Positions 22,088 through 31,716 of a stretch of DNA of 64,000 nt are shown in pieces. The DNA lies in NCBI GenBank assembly GCA_013368325.1, contig JAACJK010000063.1, positions 186,001 through 250,000 on the forward strand. The letters run 5' to 3'. Within the stretch, counting starts at the first letter, position 1. Each line of letters opens with the position of its first letter. This stretch comes from Ephemerocybe angulata. Lineage: Eukaryota > Basidiomycota > Agaricomycetes > Agaricales > Psathyrellaceae. The translations under genes were made by a program, and so were the position numbers. The notes under the pieces are model-generated. The model had not been told where the DNA came from, ran no database searches, and worked only from the letters and a program-made list of their open reading frames with translations.

Positions 22088-22218
22088 TGGCGCGAAATTT
22101 TGAAGGATAGAGTGGTATTAGAGCATGGATTATAGTACAGAGGTGGTGTAAAGAGACAGGAGGTGCGACGCGACGACTTTGGCGCGTCGAAATCAGCTTA
22201 GTCATACCTCCGTCTCAG

Positions 22219-22364
22219 CCAAATCAGCCTCGGAAAAATGCCCGAGGGTCGCCGAGAACACCGAAGACAATGTCCTCCAAAGTTCGTTGGTATGAGCCCA
22301 GACTCTCACGATGGGAAGTCCCGATTGGGACGAATTTCAGCGGGAGAGGATGGGGATGAGACTA
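22219..22364 (-). repeat. 146-bp TIR, right end of copy 1
   Basis: Reverse complement of 16731-16876; ends GGGGATGAGACTA. It contains an ATG-started open frame that runs out into the flank. Confidence 0.9.
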
Positions 22365-22560
22365 TCTTCAGCACCAGAACCGGCAGAGGCCGACTACGAC
22401 GCACCCAACGCTGACCCCAAGATCCTCTCAATTGTCAGCGCACGTTTATTACGACGTCGAAGGATGCCTCTACCGCCTCGACTCTTGCTGCCTGGAACAC
22501 CCTGCGAGAACACCGTGAACAACGTCCAGAACCCCCCGGATTAAGCGGAAGACTCACCGC
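22365..22560 (+). other. possible BTB-domain gene scrap
   Basis: Around 22441-22505 one frame gives 'FYYDVEGCLYRLDSCCLEH', loosely like the start of agaric BTB domains. It stops soon afterwards. This is weak evidence. Confidence 0.2.
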
Positions 22561-22677
22561 AACACAACCGGCAGACTGTCGCTGTCCTCAGAAGTCAGGG
22601 TGGATTGAGCTTGGTATCAGTGCGTGTCGCTGTCTTCAACGCGTCCTGCTTCAAGGCTTACGGTGCCCTTGTTTTAG

Positions 22678-23480
22678 GTTCCATGGGAGAGAGCCTGGTG
22701 TGCATCATTGGGACGATGAGATGCCACGAGAGGCACGGGGCGAATTCTTGTTCATGTATGTCAGTTTCCCTTTCTTTCCTTTGCTCTATGATGCCTATTG
22801 ACGCGACGCCTCGTCTTCCCTTAGTACGGTGATATTCGACAACTCCTCCACGACGCTGCGATCTCCCTGGGTGTGAAGATTCGTCTAGGCATCGAGGTGA
22901 CCAGCATCGACCCAGACACGCGGCGAGCGAAGGACGTTATTGTTGGTGCAGACGGGGTTAATGGCGTGACGCGGCGGATGGTCCTAGAGCAAGAGCTGTG
23001 GAGGAGGAGCCACCAAAACAACGCTACAATGTCTACATGTGAGTGACCGTTGCCCCTGACTTGGCAGTAATGCAGTCCCGCTGACCATGCATCACAGCAC
23101 ATGCATCCCGCGCGCCATCGTCGAGCAAGACCTGGAACTGGCCCCTTTGTTTGACGAGGAATTTGTGAGCGCTTCCTTTGACCGAAAGTCCGGAGTAGCG
23201 CTGATGCCTAGTCCAGAAACGTCTCGTATGGAAGTGGAGGTTGCGTCATCGCGTTCCCAGTGGTGAGTTTAGCGCTTATTCGATCCCCGACATTATCGGC
23301 TTAAACTCTTCCTTTTTTGTAGGGACCGGATATGCAAGAACTGGCTTTCGAAGTCTATACTGGCAATGACGGAAATGCACGCGAATGGGGAGAGGAAGCA
23401 TCCGCAAAAGTCTTGTTGCTGCATTCGCAGGACTTTCACCAAGGTGAGCTACTATTCCGACGATGCCAATCGACGCGAAC
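22678..23480 (+). pseudogene. FAD-dependent monooxygenase fragment
   Basis: Several exons can be joined: 'REPGVHHWDDEMPREARGEF', then after an intron 'GDIRQLLHDAAISLGVKIRL' and 'DVIVGADGVNG' (the second FAD-binding GD-type motif). 'TCIPRAIVEQDLELAPLFDEEF' and 'YGSGGCVIAFPV' follow. This is the middle part of salicylate-hydroxylase-like flavoprotein monooxygenases. The N-terminal GxGxxG dinucleotide-binding region is absent, and a one-base indel near 23415 disrupts the region that should read (L)AAFAG. It is a truncated, decayed copy lying inside the TIR-bounded insertion. Confidence 0.65.
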
Positions 23481-24890
23481 TGCCCGACGCACGACGCAAG
23501 CCGTGTCAATGGGACTGCGAGGAGGAAAAGGCTCTTGTGAGTATGTCCCCCGACACCTCAGCAACAGGGTACTGACTCACTACAGCCAACACACCCCGCC
23601 ACACACAGCCTACGTCTCAGCCGTCATCCCCAAACACAATTGCAACCCCTCCGCGCCGGCGTCGCAAGCAGCCCTGAACGACGACTCGAACGTTCGAGCA
23701 GCTGCATCAGCCGCCACCAACAACACCTCGCAAGCATAGGAGCGTGGACCCTGGCGCGACGCACAGCCAGCCGACGTATTGGGCGCCCGTCGCTTCTCAG
23801 GGACGGTCCCACGGCGTGTCTACTGCCAGGAGGTACGTCAATATATCGCCTGTAGGCCAACCAAAAAAACTTACATACCCTCGTAGCCATCAACGATCAG
23901 TAACAACAGGAGCACGACGACGACGTGCGACTGGCTTTCCTGCTCGACCTGCAACACGATGATGCACGAACGGCAACGAGAATCCTGTCGGGACGGAAGG
24001 AAAGTGCATTAGACGAGCTCGACGCGACACCAGCTAGACAACTACACTGTGAGCACCGGACTAGAGTGCTGACAGCGACGAACGCACTTCGACCTCATCG
24101 CCTCCCTCAGCATGAATCACCTTTCCGAAACACTGTCACAACGCGCAGAGCACGCAAGAACGCTGCGCTGGTGGTCTAGCGTGCGCGCTGGATTGCTCGA
24201 GTTCTCCGGAGTCTTTGGGCCTGAGATTGGCGGAACTCTCCCCAATAAGGACTTGAGAGGAGGGAAAGGGGTATTGTGAGTGCCTGATGAGAAGCAGGGA
24301 TGTGAGGGAGAGGCGGAATTGAAGTATTTCAACGATAAGCGCCCAAACGAGCGCTAAGTGCTCGAGTCTTTCGCGCGCCGGATCGCGCATCGCAGCTTTG
24401 CTGGATGAGATCTCAAATCTTAATCGGGATCTATAGAACCCCTGTTGACACTGGGTATACATATCTGCATAGATTATGGATGCTGTGTACATAGAAATGC
24501 TGCAAAGCTTTGTGTGCAGCGGCCAGCCTGCGTTCAGACAACTTTGACTTGTGTCTGAATCTCCAAGCTCTGGAGGACGTGGCGTGAATATTTGGATACA
24601 CAAAGATATATACGTGCATACGTCGGGACAGCATGGAATGGTGGGTAACAGGAAGTAACTTGTGGGGTGGAGCGAGGCAGATTGTAGCATGGTTTTGTAC
24701 CTTTCAAGTCCTTTTTCAAAAGAGGTAACTCAGCCTTCAGGTCAGGAGGGTGCACCGAGTAAAGAGATGCCACCCATCCTCAGGCTCTTACCCACATTAA
24801 TACAATTTGTATACAACATAAACATATGGCATTTGTCATTAGGCTCGCACATAGCAAAGGTGCAGCAACGGGTCTAATCCTGCGGTGCGG
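23481..24890. other. no recognisable gene
   Basis: Short open frames, some GC-rich and Arg-rich, probably degraded coding DNA of the same insertion. It contains one ATAAGCGCCC motif at 24335-24344. Confidence 0.4.
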
Positions 24891-24906
24891 AAACGGACTC
24901 GTAAAT

Positions 24907-24922
24907 GGCATGCTAGCATGCC
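24907..24922. repeat. 16-bp perfect palindrome
   Basis: GGCATGCTAGCATGCC lies between the TIR and the resumed F-box frame, possibly filler DNA from the insertion event. Confidence 0.8.
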
Positions 24923-24930
24923 CATAATGC

Positions 24931-25022
24931 AAGTGTTCTACTACTCGAGCGGCGCTGAACGCACTCGGAGATTAAAGGGCGAGTTCCTTTATCGTGACTT
25001 CTCTATGATCCAAGGCTGGTGA
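24931..25022 (+). pseudogene. F-box-like protein, 3' piece
   Basis: It reads 'VFYYSSGAERTRRLKGEFL' then 'YRDFSMIQGW' and stops at TGA 25020-25022. The paralogues at 836 and 26862 end with the same sequence. It completes the gene whose other pieces are at 4104-4986 and 15972-16578. Confidence 0.85.
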
Positions 25023-25284
25023 CGCGCAGCATGATGTATACTATGCAGTATATACTGAAGATGTAATTTCAAATTGACACTGACCAGGACTTGACCTGCA
25101 GGACCTCCCCATTCTGGTCACGAATGGCCTGACTCGGATAACTTGAGGTGGTGCGAATCAGATCACCGGCGATCAGAACCTGCTGTTCTGCCACACTGGT
25201 GCGGCTGCCACAGTCTCAACTTGGTCTCAACTTTCATCTTCGACGTCAGCGGTAAACATATCTCTAGAGGTCCTCCTTCTAAGC

Positions 25285-26862
25285 ATGACACCGTCCATTC
25301 CATCTGAGCTACTATTGACGATATTCGATCTCGCGGTTCACACTCCCTTCGACCCAGAGGTCCAACCTCTCGAAACGATTTCATCGCTCGACGACCTCGT
25401 AATCGGGGAACCACTTCCCTCTACGATGGCTTCGATTGGCGCCACTACTACGTCCAGGATACACAAAGACGACAATTACCCAGAGTCGCAATTGGAATCC
25501 GGCATCATCGCACACGTAACGAACCCATTCACGCCTTTGGACATCAGCCATGTCTGCAGGGATTGGCGCTTGATCGCTTTCTCCGCTCCGGAACTCTGGT
25601 CATCGATATACGTTGCAGACGGGCAACCAAGCACAGTCCACCTTCTTCGACTGTGGCTTCAGAACTCCGGCTCTCGCCCTCGGGATCTAGTATTTCGGGA
25701 CACCCCGGGCGTAACGAGCGGGGACATCTTCAGGCCCAGCAACACTATTGTCGAGATGCTCAAGGTGGCAGCAGCACACAGCAAGCGGTGGAGATCGTTC
25801 AAGGTCAGGCTGCGCAGGGGACGTTTGTGGATGACAAACGTGATGGAAGCGTTAAGCGGGATCGAAACGCATCTTCTGGAGGCACTCGCCTTAGGTCCCC
25901 AGTTCAGCGATGTATGGATCCGTGCCCTAATCACCGGCTCTCCGCAACTGCAAGAGCTCCAGATGTGGTCCACCATGGACCGTTCGAAGGATTTCCTACT
26001 CGCCGTTCCTTTCCATCGCCTTACCACCATTACGCTCACCATGGTGGCGTTCCAGAGGGACAGTCTCTTCTTGAATTCGCTTCGTCGATGCGAGGTTCTA
26101 GAGACATTGACGATATCCTTGAATGTCGGTTCGTATTGGGGAGCCCTTCAACCTCCCTCATCGTCGGATGCAGCTGTCTCCATACCCTCGCTTCGCCACC
26201 TCAACTTGATAGGCAAAAGTGCCCTTGTGACTTGTGACCTCTTACAAAACCTACATCTTCCCTCCCTCGTCTCCCTTTCGCTGCACACCAGGTACTATGA
26301 TATGCAGATCAATGCTAGACATCTGAGGAACGATGTTTACATGGCGCTGGAAGACCTCTTTACCCGATCCCAGTGCCATCTGCGTTCGTTCAAGATCAGG
26401 GATGAGAAGGAGGGTGGCTTTGAAGGGCGGTTACTTTCCATCCTTCACCATCCCGCCCTACGAGACCTCGGAGAGTTGAGGGTGGGTAGCGAAGTCGGGG
26501 AAAGGGCCTTGGAATGGCTCGGCGGTGGGGATCCTACGAACACTCCACCCTTTCAGGACCTCAAGCACATTCATCTCGAGGCTTTCGCTGCGGACCCCAA
26601 AATTCTTTCCGCCACTGTCGTCGCAATGATAGGGTTGAGAATTCGTGGAACTGGGTTGGTCGCTAAGCTACGGTGCCTGACGGTGGGCTTCCTATCAGAG
26701 ACTCAATTGATATACGAAACGAGGGCTTGGAATGGGCTTGTGGCGGAGCGTGGGGGTCTTGGTGTCGATAAGGTTTTCTATTTCGCGAGCAATGCTGAGC
26801 GAACTCGGAGGTTAAGGAGCGAGTTTCTGTATCGCGATTTCTCTCTAATCCAAGACTGGTAA
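25285..26862 (+). CDS. F-box-like protein, intact
   Basis: Single-exon ORF of 525 residues. An F-box-like domain opens at the N-terminus (IPSELLLTIFDLAVH) and includes 'DISHVCRDWRLIAFSAPELW' at about residues 87-106. A Leu-rich C-terminal region follows, with spaced 'LQELQMWS', 'LRHLNLIG' and 'LRSFKIRDE' segments. Family knowledge makes it a Skp1-binding adaptor of an SCF ubiquitin ligase; the target is unknown. It is the full-length reference for the broken copies at 1-836 and 4104-25022, so this is a tandem family of three. It lies 262 bp after the end of the broken copy. The start is the first in-frame ATG and sits at the family start. Confidence 0.85.
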   Translation: MTPSIPSELLLTIFDLAVHTPFDPEVQPLETISSLDDLVIGEPLPSTMASIGATTTSRIHKDDNYPESQLESGIIAHVTNPFTPLDISHVCRDWRLIAFSAPELWSSIYVADGQPSTVHLLRLWLQNSGSRPRDLVFRDTPGVTSGDIFRPSNTIVEMLKVAAAHSKRWRSFKVRLRRGRLWMTNVMEALSGIETHLLEALALGPQFSDVWIRALITGSPQLQELQMWSTMDRSKDFLLAVPFHRLTTITLTMVAFQRDSLFLNSLRRCEVLETLTISLNVGSYWGALQPPSSSDAAVSIPSLRHLNLIGKSALVTCDLLQNLHLPSLVSLSLHTRYYDMQINARHLRNDVYMALEDLFTRSQCHLRSFKIRDEKEGGFEGRLLSILHHPALRDLGELRVGSEVGERALEWLGGGDPTNTPPFQDLKHIHLEAFAADPKILSATVVAMIGLRIRGTGLVAKLRCLTVGFLSETQLIYETRAWNGLVAERGGLGVDKVFYFASNAERTRRLRSEFLYRDFSLIQDW

Positions 26863-27201
26863 CTCAGTGCACTATTAACTTGTATTACTCCGAAAGCATG
26901 GGGCATACGGATCGAAATTGTACTAATAGATTCAGTCAGGTTAATGCTTCAGGATGTCCTCGTCCAGAGTGTACATGGTTCCTCCCCGAAGTAAGGAAAG
27001 TAAACGAGTTGATAAGTACAAGAATCCTATCGAGAAACATGTTGCAGTCCAGATTCAAAGATATCAGAAGGTTAAGGTATCAAGGCGGTCATGGAAACGG
27101 GAAGAAGGGAGAAGGTGCGGCGCTGAGCACTCACGATAACAATATATCGAAAGGGCGGCAGGAGAGAAATTCAATCAGGATATATTCAACGGGAAGGATG
27201 G
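26863..27201. other. intergenic between F-box and SH3 genes
   Basis: Convergent 3' ends. The open frame seen here is not related to any family I know. Confidence 0.5.
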
Positions 27202-28998
27202 TCAGCGGAGGCAACCCAAGGGCACCAATCCGCGTTGGACGGCAACACGAGTCTCAGGGTCCAGCTTCTCAACAAGAGTCCAGCCATCGTCGAAAAGCTG
27301 TAAAACTGTGACACTATCGCCAGGCTGCACTGACACCTCGTCGTGCATCGTGCCCGTAAACGACTTCAGCACGGGAATGGGCAATTCATCCGCCGCCGCC
27401 GCTGTCTCGTGCGACGTTGAAAGGGTGCTATCCGAGAACGGGTCCGTGGTGTGCGATAAATTCGACTCGGGAGTATGGGCTGCAGGGTCGGCAAAGGGAT
27501 TGGCAACGAGTGCCGGCAGGGTTTGATGTTCTGGGGGAGTGGGCGAGGTATCCGGAGTTCCGTAGGTAACCGACTCCTCGGTCGCGCTCGGGGGTCTGGA
27601 GGAGTCGCTAGAGGCATCGGATGGGGGTTTGGGGAAAGCGTAGCGCTGGGCGGGGCTGGCAAAGGGGTTCGCGGTGTCGATGTTCTGGTGGTCATTGGAA
27701 GTATCAATGCTCGGCCTGTGGTTGATGATGAAGAACTGGGAGTCGTGACTGTTCCCGCTCCCAACGGACCCAACGGAGAAGCGATTGTCGTGGCCAGACA
27801 CGGTGGAGGCTGCGACTGGGTAGTCGAGTTCATTTCGAGACCGTCGAATCTCAGCCATGGGAGGGACGGCTGGGAGGTCAGCAGCAAAGTTCGTCTCGAA
27901 ATGTGCAGCATGGTCGAAGGTCGTTGCAAAGCTACTCCTGACCGAAGCCGGAGTGGGTATCTCAACGACATGGGTGTCGTCATTGTAGGTCCTAGAGTTT
28001 CGCTTCTTGGTGAACCACCATTTATTGAGACGTTCGCTTCGCCGGGCCTTCCTGTGGCGACGAAGGAGGAAGACAAGTCCAATGAGGAAGAGGAGCGCGC
28101 AGATCACCCCGATGGCAATCCCGGCAGTCTTCGACGAGTTACTCGATGCACCGCTGTTATCAATGTCGTGATTTCCTCCATCGGTGCCCGTGGGCGAGGC
28201 CCCATTGCCCGAGCGAGTGGAGGAGCCACGGACACTCGAGCCCCCAGCACCAACTCCCAGGGCACCTGCGACGCCCCCTTTTGTCGAAGTGCCCTCCCCT
28301 CCAGACTCGCCCGAGCCAGAAGACCCAGACGACGACGACGAGGAATCGGATGAAGAGCCGTCTGAGTTCACCTGTCCACCGGAAAAGCCGTTGGAGCCGA
28401 GGTTACCAGCAGGTTTCGTCGATGAGGAACCGGTGTTATCTGTTCTATCCGTCGTTGTGCCTCCCGTGGTAACCCCTCCGCTGGTCGTTCCACCTGTTGT
28501 CCCTCCCGTCCCACCAGTTCCCTGGCTACCAGACGATGGAGAGGTACCTGTACCCGCATTGACGGTCCCAGCCTGAGGAGTAGAGCCGGTGTTACCTCCG
28601 CTAGGGGGGTCAGGGGTGCCAGTGGCTGGGTTACTGGGGGTGGTGGTGGGCTGGGACGCTTGGGCGGTACTGCTACTGGAATTTCCTCCGCCGTTATTGC
28701 CGTTGTTATTGCCGTTCCCATTGCCATTTCCATTGCCGTTCCCATTCCCGTTTCCGTTGTTGCCATTGGAAGTAGTTGTCGTGGCTGCTGGAGGCGTCGA
28801 CGCCGTCGTCGTAGGCTTCGCGGTGGCAGTCGAGCTTGAGGTTGATTTCGCACCGAGGGTGAGGTTGATGTCGGGGAGGAGAGGAAGACCGAGACCGATG
28901 GTAAGCCCAGGTGCTCTCGCCTCAACCCGATTATCAGGAACTGTGGAGTGGAGCTCTGTCATCTGCGAGTGTCGGCGCTCATGGCGCCTCAATAACAT
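27202..28998 (-). CDS. single-pass membrane protein with C-terminal SH3 domain
   Basis: A 598-residue intronless ORF. After about 50 residues comes a long extracellular-type Ser/Thr/Gly/Asn-rich region, including a Gly-Asn dipeptide run at about residues 80-95. One membrane helix follows at about residue 290 (GIAIGVICALLFLIGLVFLL), and then a basic stop-transfer RRHRKARR. A cytoplasmic tail ends in an SH3 domain (about residues 535-598; 'VQPGDSVTVLQLFDDGWTLV' and 'GLVPLGCL'). The layout resembles Fus1/Sho1-type fungal surface proteins, which place an SH3 domain under the membrane for polarity or MAPK signalling. No clear signal peptide at the chosen start; the helix may act as signal anchor. 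Confidence 0.7.
   Translation of the reverse strand: MLLRRHERRHSQMTELHSTVPDNRVEARAPGLTIGLGLPLLPDINLTLGAKSTSSSTATAKPTTTASTPPAATTTTSNGNNGNGNGNGNGNGNGNGNNNGNNGGGNSSSSTAQASQPTTTPSNPATGTPDPPSGGNTGSTPQAGTVNAGTGTSPSSGSQGTGGTGGTTGGTTSGGVTTGGTTTDRTDNTGSSSTKPAGNLGSNGFSGGQVNSDGSSSDSSSSSSGSSGSGESGGEGTSTKGGVAGALGVGAGGSSVRGSSTRSGNGASPTGTDGGNHDIDNSGASSNSSKTAGIAIGVICALLFLIGLVFLLRRHRKARRSERLNKWWFTKKRNSRTYNDDTHVVEIPTPASVRSSFATTFDHAAHFETNFAADLPAVPPMAEIRRSRNELDYPVAASTVSGHDNRFSVGSVGSGNSHDSQFFIINHRPSIDTSNDHQNIDTANPFASPAQRYAFPKPPSDASSDSSRPPSATEESVTYGTPDTSPTPPEHQTLPALVANPFADPAAHTPESNLSHTTDPFSDSTLSTSHETAAAADELPIPVLKSFTGTMHDEVSVQPGDSVTVLQLFDDGWTLVEKLDPETRVAVQRGLVPLGCLR
28690..28760. repeat. GN-coding minisatellite
   Basis: Repeats of the type CCATTGCCGTTCC encode the Gly-Asn run of the SH3 protein on the minus strand. 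Confidence 0.7.
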
Positions 28999-30360
28999 AA
29001 TAACGCGCTCGGAGTGAATGAATGGGGTTTCAAAAGGAGAGACGAAGTTTAAATGAGTGGAAGGGTTGTAGTGTGACCGAGTTTACTGGATAGAAGAGTG
29101 TGAGGTGACGGTAAGAGACATAGGGGGGAGAAAACGCACCAGGTTGCCGTGTGCTGCAACCTATATGTATACCATCAGACTTTTTCGAACGGGTCAGATA
29201 TGATCTACGGAAGGTTTGCACGATGTCCACTTGACAACGCAACTTTGATGGGGTCAAGCGACTTCCAATTGAATGTCCGGACCGTGGTGAGAACCCCATT
29301 AGCAGGTAAACTCTATCCAAATCGAGGTGAACGCACCGGACCCGTGTCAAGGAACGTGTTGGCAGCCAATCAGGCTCTCCTGCTAGCATTCGTTCCCACT
29401 CCACAGAGATGTAAACATATCACACATCCAGCAAAAGGCTCGTTGCCAACATAAGTAATCCAGCGATATTCTCTGATATACTCTGGATAATTGGAGTTCT
29501 TGAGGCCATGGAAGACGAAGCAGCGAAGTACGGGCTAAGCACGGATAATGATAATGACGATGAGAAAGAACGAGAACTCATCAACCCCATTGCCCCGTGG
29601 TCGTAGAAGGACGTCATTGACCTCCTAACTTCCGTCAGTCCGTAACATGAGCTTCTGTCAGGCGCTTCTGTAAACAAAGGGAAATTCAAAGATGCGTCAA
29701 GGGATGCTCGTTAAGGCCCAAGCACACTAACTTAACTATCGCGCTTGTAGAAGGCTTTGTTCGTCGTTATTTCACTACTGTCCCCATCGAAGGCTACTGG
29801 CCATACCAGACTCACCAGGGCGCTTCAAGTTCTACGATATTTCGACGTCCGCTCTCAACGGATCTACATAGCAAAAATGAGCACTCATCGATTTTACCTA
29901 TCAGCGTATCCAGCTCGCCGTTTCATAGCTGCGGTGTATCTGCACCGATGTGGGCATTCCTTGCGTACATGCTTACCGACAATCGTTGGGCCAGATACAG
30001 TCTAAGCTGCAGCGGCCACAAGTCTGAGGTCGATGGTTCTTCTTTGGACCTAGTATCCGCGGTCAGGAATTGGAAGGTGAGCAAGGGCGTCGGCCGTCGA
30101 GAAGATTTCACCAAGGTTAGATGAATAATCTGCGCGATCCCTCGTTGAGTTCGATACCTGTGATTTGGCGTGACACCGTACGACATGAGCGCTTCAACAA
30201 ATCTTCTGGACGAGAATGCCAGGCTTACCCGGAGCGATCTTCGATAGGCCTGGCCAAGGCCTAGCACAGTGCGAAGTAGTGCCAGTATCGTACCGAGCAT
30301 AGGTCACAGCAGTCCGGGCAAGAGGCTTTCCACCCCATACAGAGCGATTACGGTTCCCAG
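28999..30360. other. intergenic, no gene recognised
   Basis: A short plus-strand frame at about 29456-29606 (acidic, ending INPIAPWS) could be a gene scrap. Nothing firm. Confidence 0.4.
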
Positions 30361-30369
30361 GGACCTTCC
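30361..30369 (+). repeat. 9-bp TSD of the composite transposon, left
   Basis: GGACCTTCC; repeated exactly at 37074-37082 on the other side. Confidence 0.9.
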
Positions 30370-30646
30370 TAGTCTCATCCCCATCCTCTCCCGCTGAAAT
30401 TCGTCCCAATCGGGACTTCCCATCGTGAGAGTCTGGGCTCATACCAACGAACTTTGGAGGACATTGTCTTCGGTGTTCTCGGCGACCCTCGGGCATTTTT
30501 CCGAGGCTGATTTGGCTGAGACGGAGGTATGACTAAGCTGATTTCGACGCGCCAAAGTCGTCGCGTCGCACCTCCTGTCTCTTTACACCACCTCTGTACT
30601 ATAATCCATGCTCTAATACCACTCTATCCTTCAAAATTTCGCGCCA

Positions 30647-31004
30647 ATGAACCCTTCCACTCCTTTGAATGAACCTCCGAGCAAAAGACGACGCACAGTA
30701 CCATGGGATCCCGCCAAAGAGAATGTACCACCCCGTCCCAACCTCCCAACCCCACAATCCACTCCTGGAGGTCCCCTACTCGACATACCCTTCGCACCAA
30801 GCACACCGACACCTATAACACGCCCAGGAGTCCCATTTGCACCCCTCACGCCGCTCGCAACACCCTTATTTCAATCTTCCGCACCAAAGAAGAAGCAACG
30901 CCCAATGCACACCGACACCTATAACACGCCCAGGAGTCCCATTTGCACCCCTCACGCCGCTCGCAACACCCTTATTTCAATCTTCCGCACCAAAGAAGAA
31001 GCAA
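30647..31004 (+). pseudogene. truncated helicase 5' copy with internal duplication
   Basis: It starts exactly like the helicase gene (MNPSTPLNEPPSKRRR). After 'KKKQRP', a segment starting GCACACCGACACC (30801-30906) is repeated at 30907-31004. It then runs into the F-box fragment. It cannot make a helicase. Confidence 0.85.
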
Positions 31005-31439
31005 GCCGTAGGGAAGAAAACCTTGGGTTTACTCGTCTATCGTCAAACGGGAGGTGGCCCCTTGCAATGTCTCAAACGTATTGAACTTGACGCCCTCCTT
31101 GCGGGTGACAGGATCCCTTTCACGGGCCTTGTCACGGGAATGGCGGCGTCGAGGAGCTGTGATAGTAGGCCAGCGGTCAATTTGGCGTTCCTGGCGGTGG
31201 GATTCCTATCGAGGACTCAGCTTATCCTTGAAATGCGGGCATGGAATAACTATATAGCAGAGGAAGGAGATCTGAAGGTCGACAAGGTTACGAGTCCGTT
31301 TACGGAATCGTTATTGTAGGACCGGTTTTTGCGTGACGCCTATCGTTTTTGATGTTTGGTTCTTGTTGGTCGTTCCGCGCGTGATGTCCGCTCTGATCGG
31401 ACTTTCGTTTCCTACCTCTGGGCTGGAGTGACGCCTATC
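31005..31439 (+). pseudogene. captured F-box gene fragment plus insertion edge
   Basis: Identical by eye to 16296-16730. It includes the C-terminal F-box codons, the TTACGAGTCCGTTT terminus and about 140 bp beyond. So capture happened after the F-box gene had already been interrupted by the TIR-bounded insertion. Confidence 0.9.
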
Positions 31440-31585
31440 TAGTCTCATCCCCATCCTCTCCCGCTGAAATTCGTCCCAATCGGGACTTCCCATCGTGAGA
31501 GTCTGGGCTCATACCAACGAACTTTGGAGGACATTGTCTTCGGTGTTCTCGGCGACCCTCGGGCATTTTTCCGAGGCTGATTTGG
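31440..31585 (+). repeat. inner 146-bp TIR of copy 2
   Basis: TAGTCTCATCC start, preceded by ACGCCTATC exactly as in copy 1. Together with the TIRs at 30370 and at 36928-37073, copy 2 has three. Confidence 0.9.
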
Positions 31586-31716
31586 CTGAGACGGAGGTAT
31601 GACTAAGCTGATTTCGACGCGCCAAAGTCGTCGCGTCGCACCTCCTGTCTCTTTACACCACCTCTGTACTATAATCCATGCTCTAATACCACTCTATCCT
31701 TCAAAATTTCGCGCCA

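Larger units (their letters stand above)
16731..22364. mobile_element. DUF6589/RecQ-helicase DNA transposon, copy 1
   Basis: This is a 5634-bp element with 146-bp perfect terminal inverted repeats (16731-16876 and 22219-22364). The ends are TAGTCTCATCCCC and GGGGATGAGACTA. It carries two convergent genes, a DUF6589-like protein (+) and a RecQ-like helicase (-), whose stop codons are 48 bp apart. Copy 2 at 31440-37073 has the same length and identical predicted proteins but opposite orientation. The flanking 9 bp do not match here (ACGCCTATC left, TCTTCAGCA right), so one side was rearranged. In copy 2 a perfect 9-bp TSD is present. Confidence 0.85.
16579..24904. mobile_element. unclassified insertion bounded by 14-bp TIRs
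   Basis: TTACGAGTCCGTTT (16579-16592) and its exact reverse complement AAACGGACTCGTAA (24891-24904) sit at, or within about 26 bp of, the two points where the F-box reading frame breaks and resumes. Between them are 150 bp of unknown sequence, the DUF6589/RecQ transposon, and about 2.5 kb with monooxygenase gene debris. I see no clean target duplication; CAAG occurs at both edges. It may be a non-autonomous element that picked up host gene fragments before being hit by the second transposon. Confidence 0.5.

Noticed and set aside
27475..28576. Long plus-strand frames opposite the SH3 gene
   Set aside because: They are antisense shadows of a repetitive, GC-rich coding region with clear domains on the minus strand.
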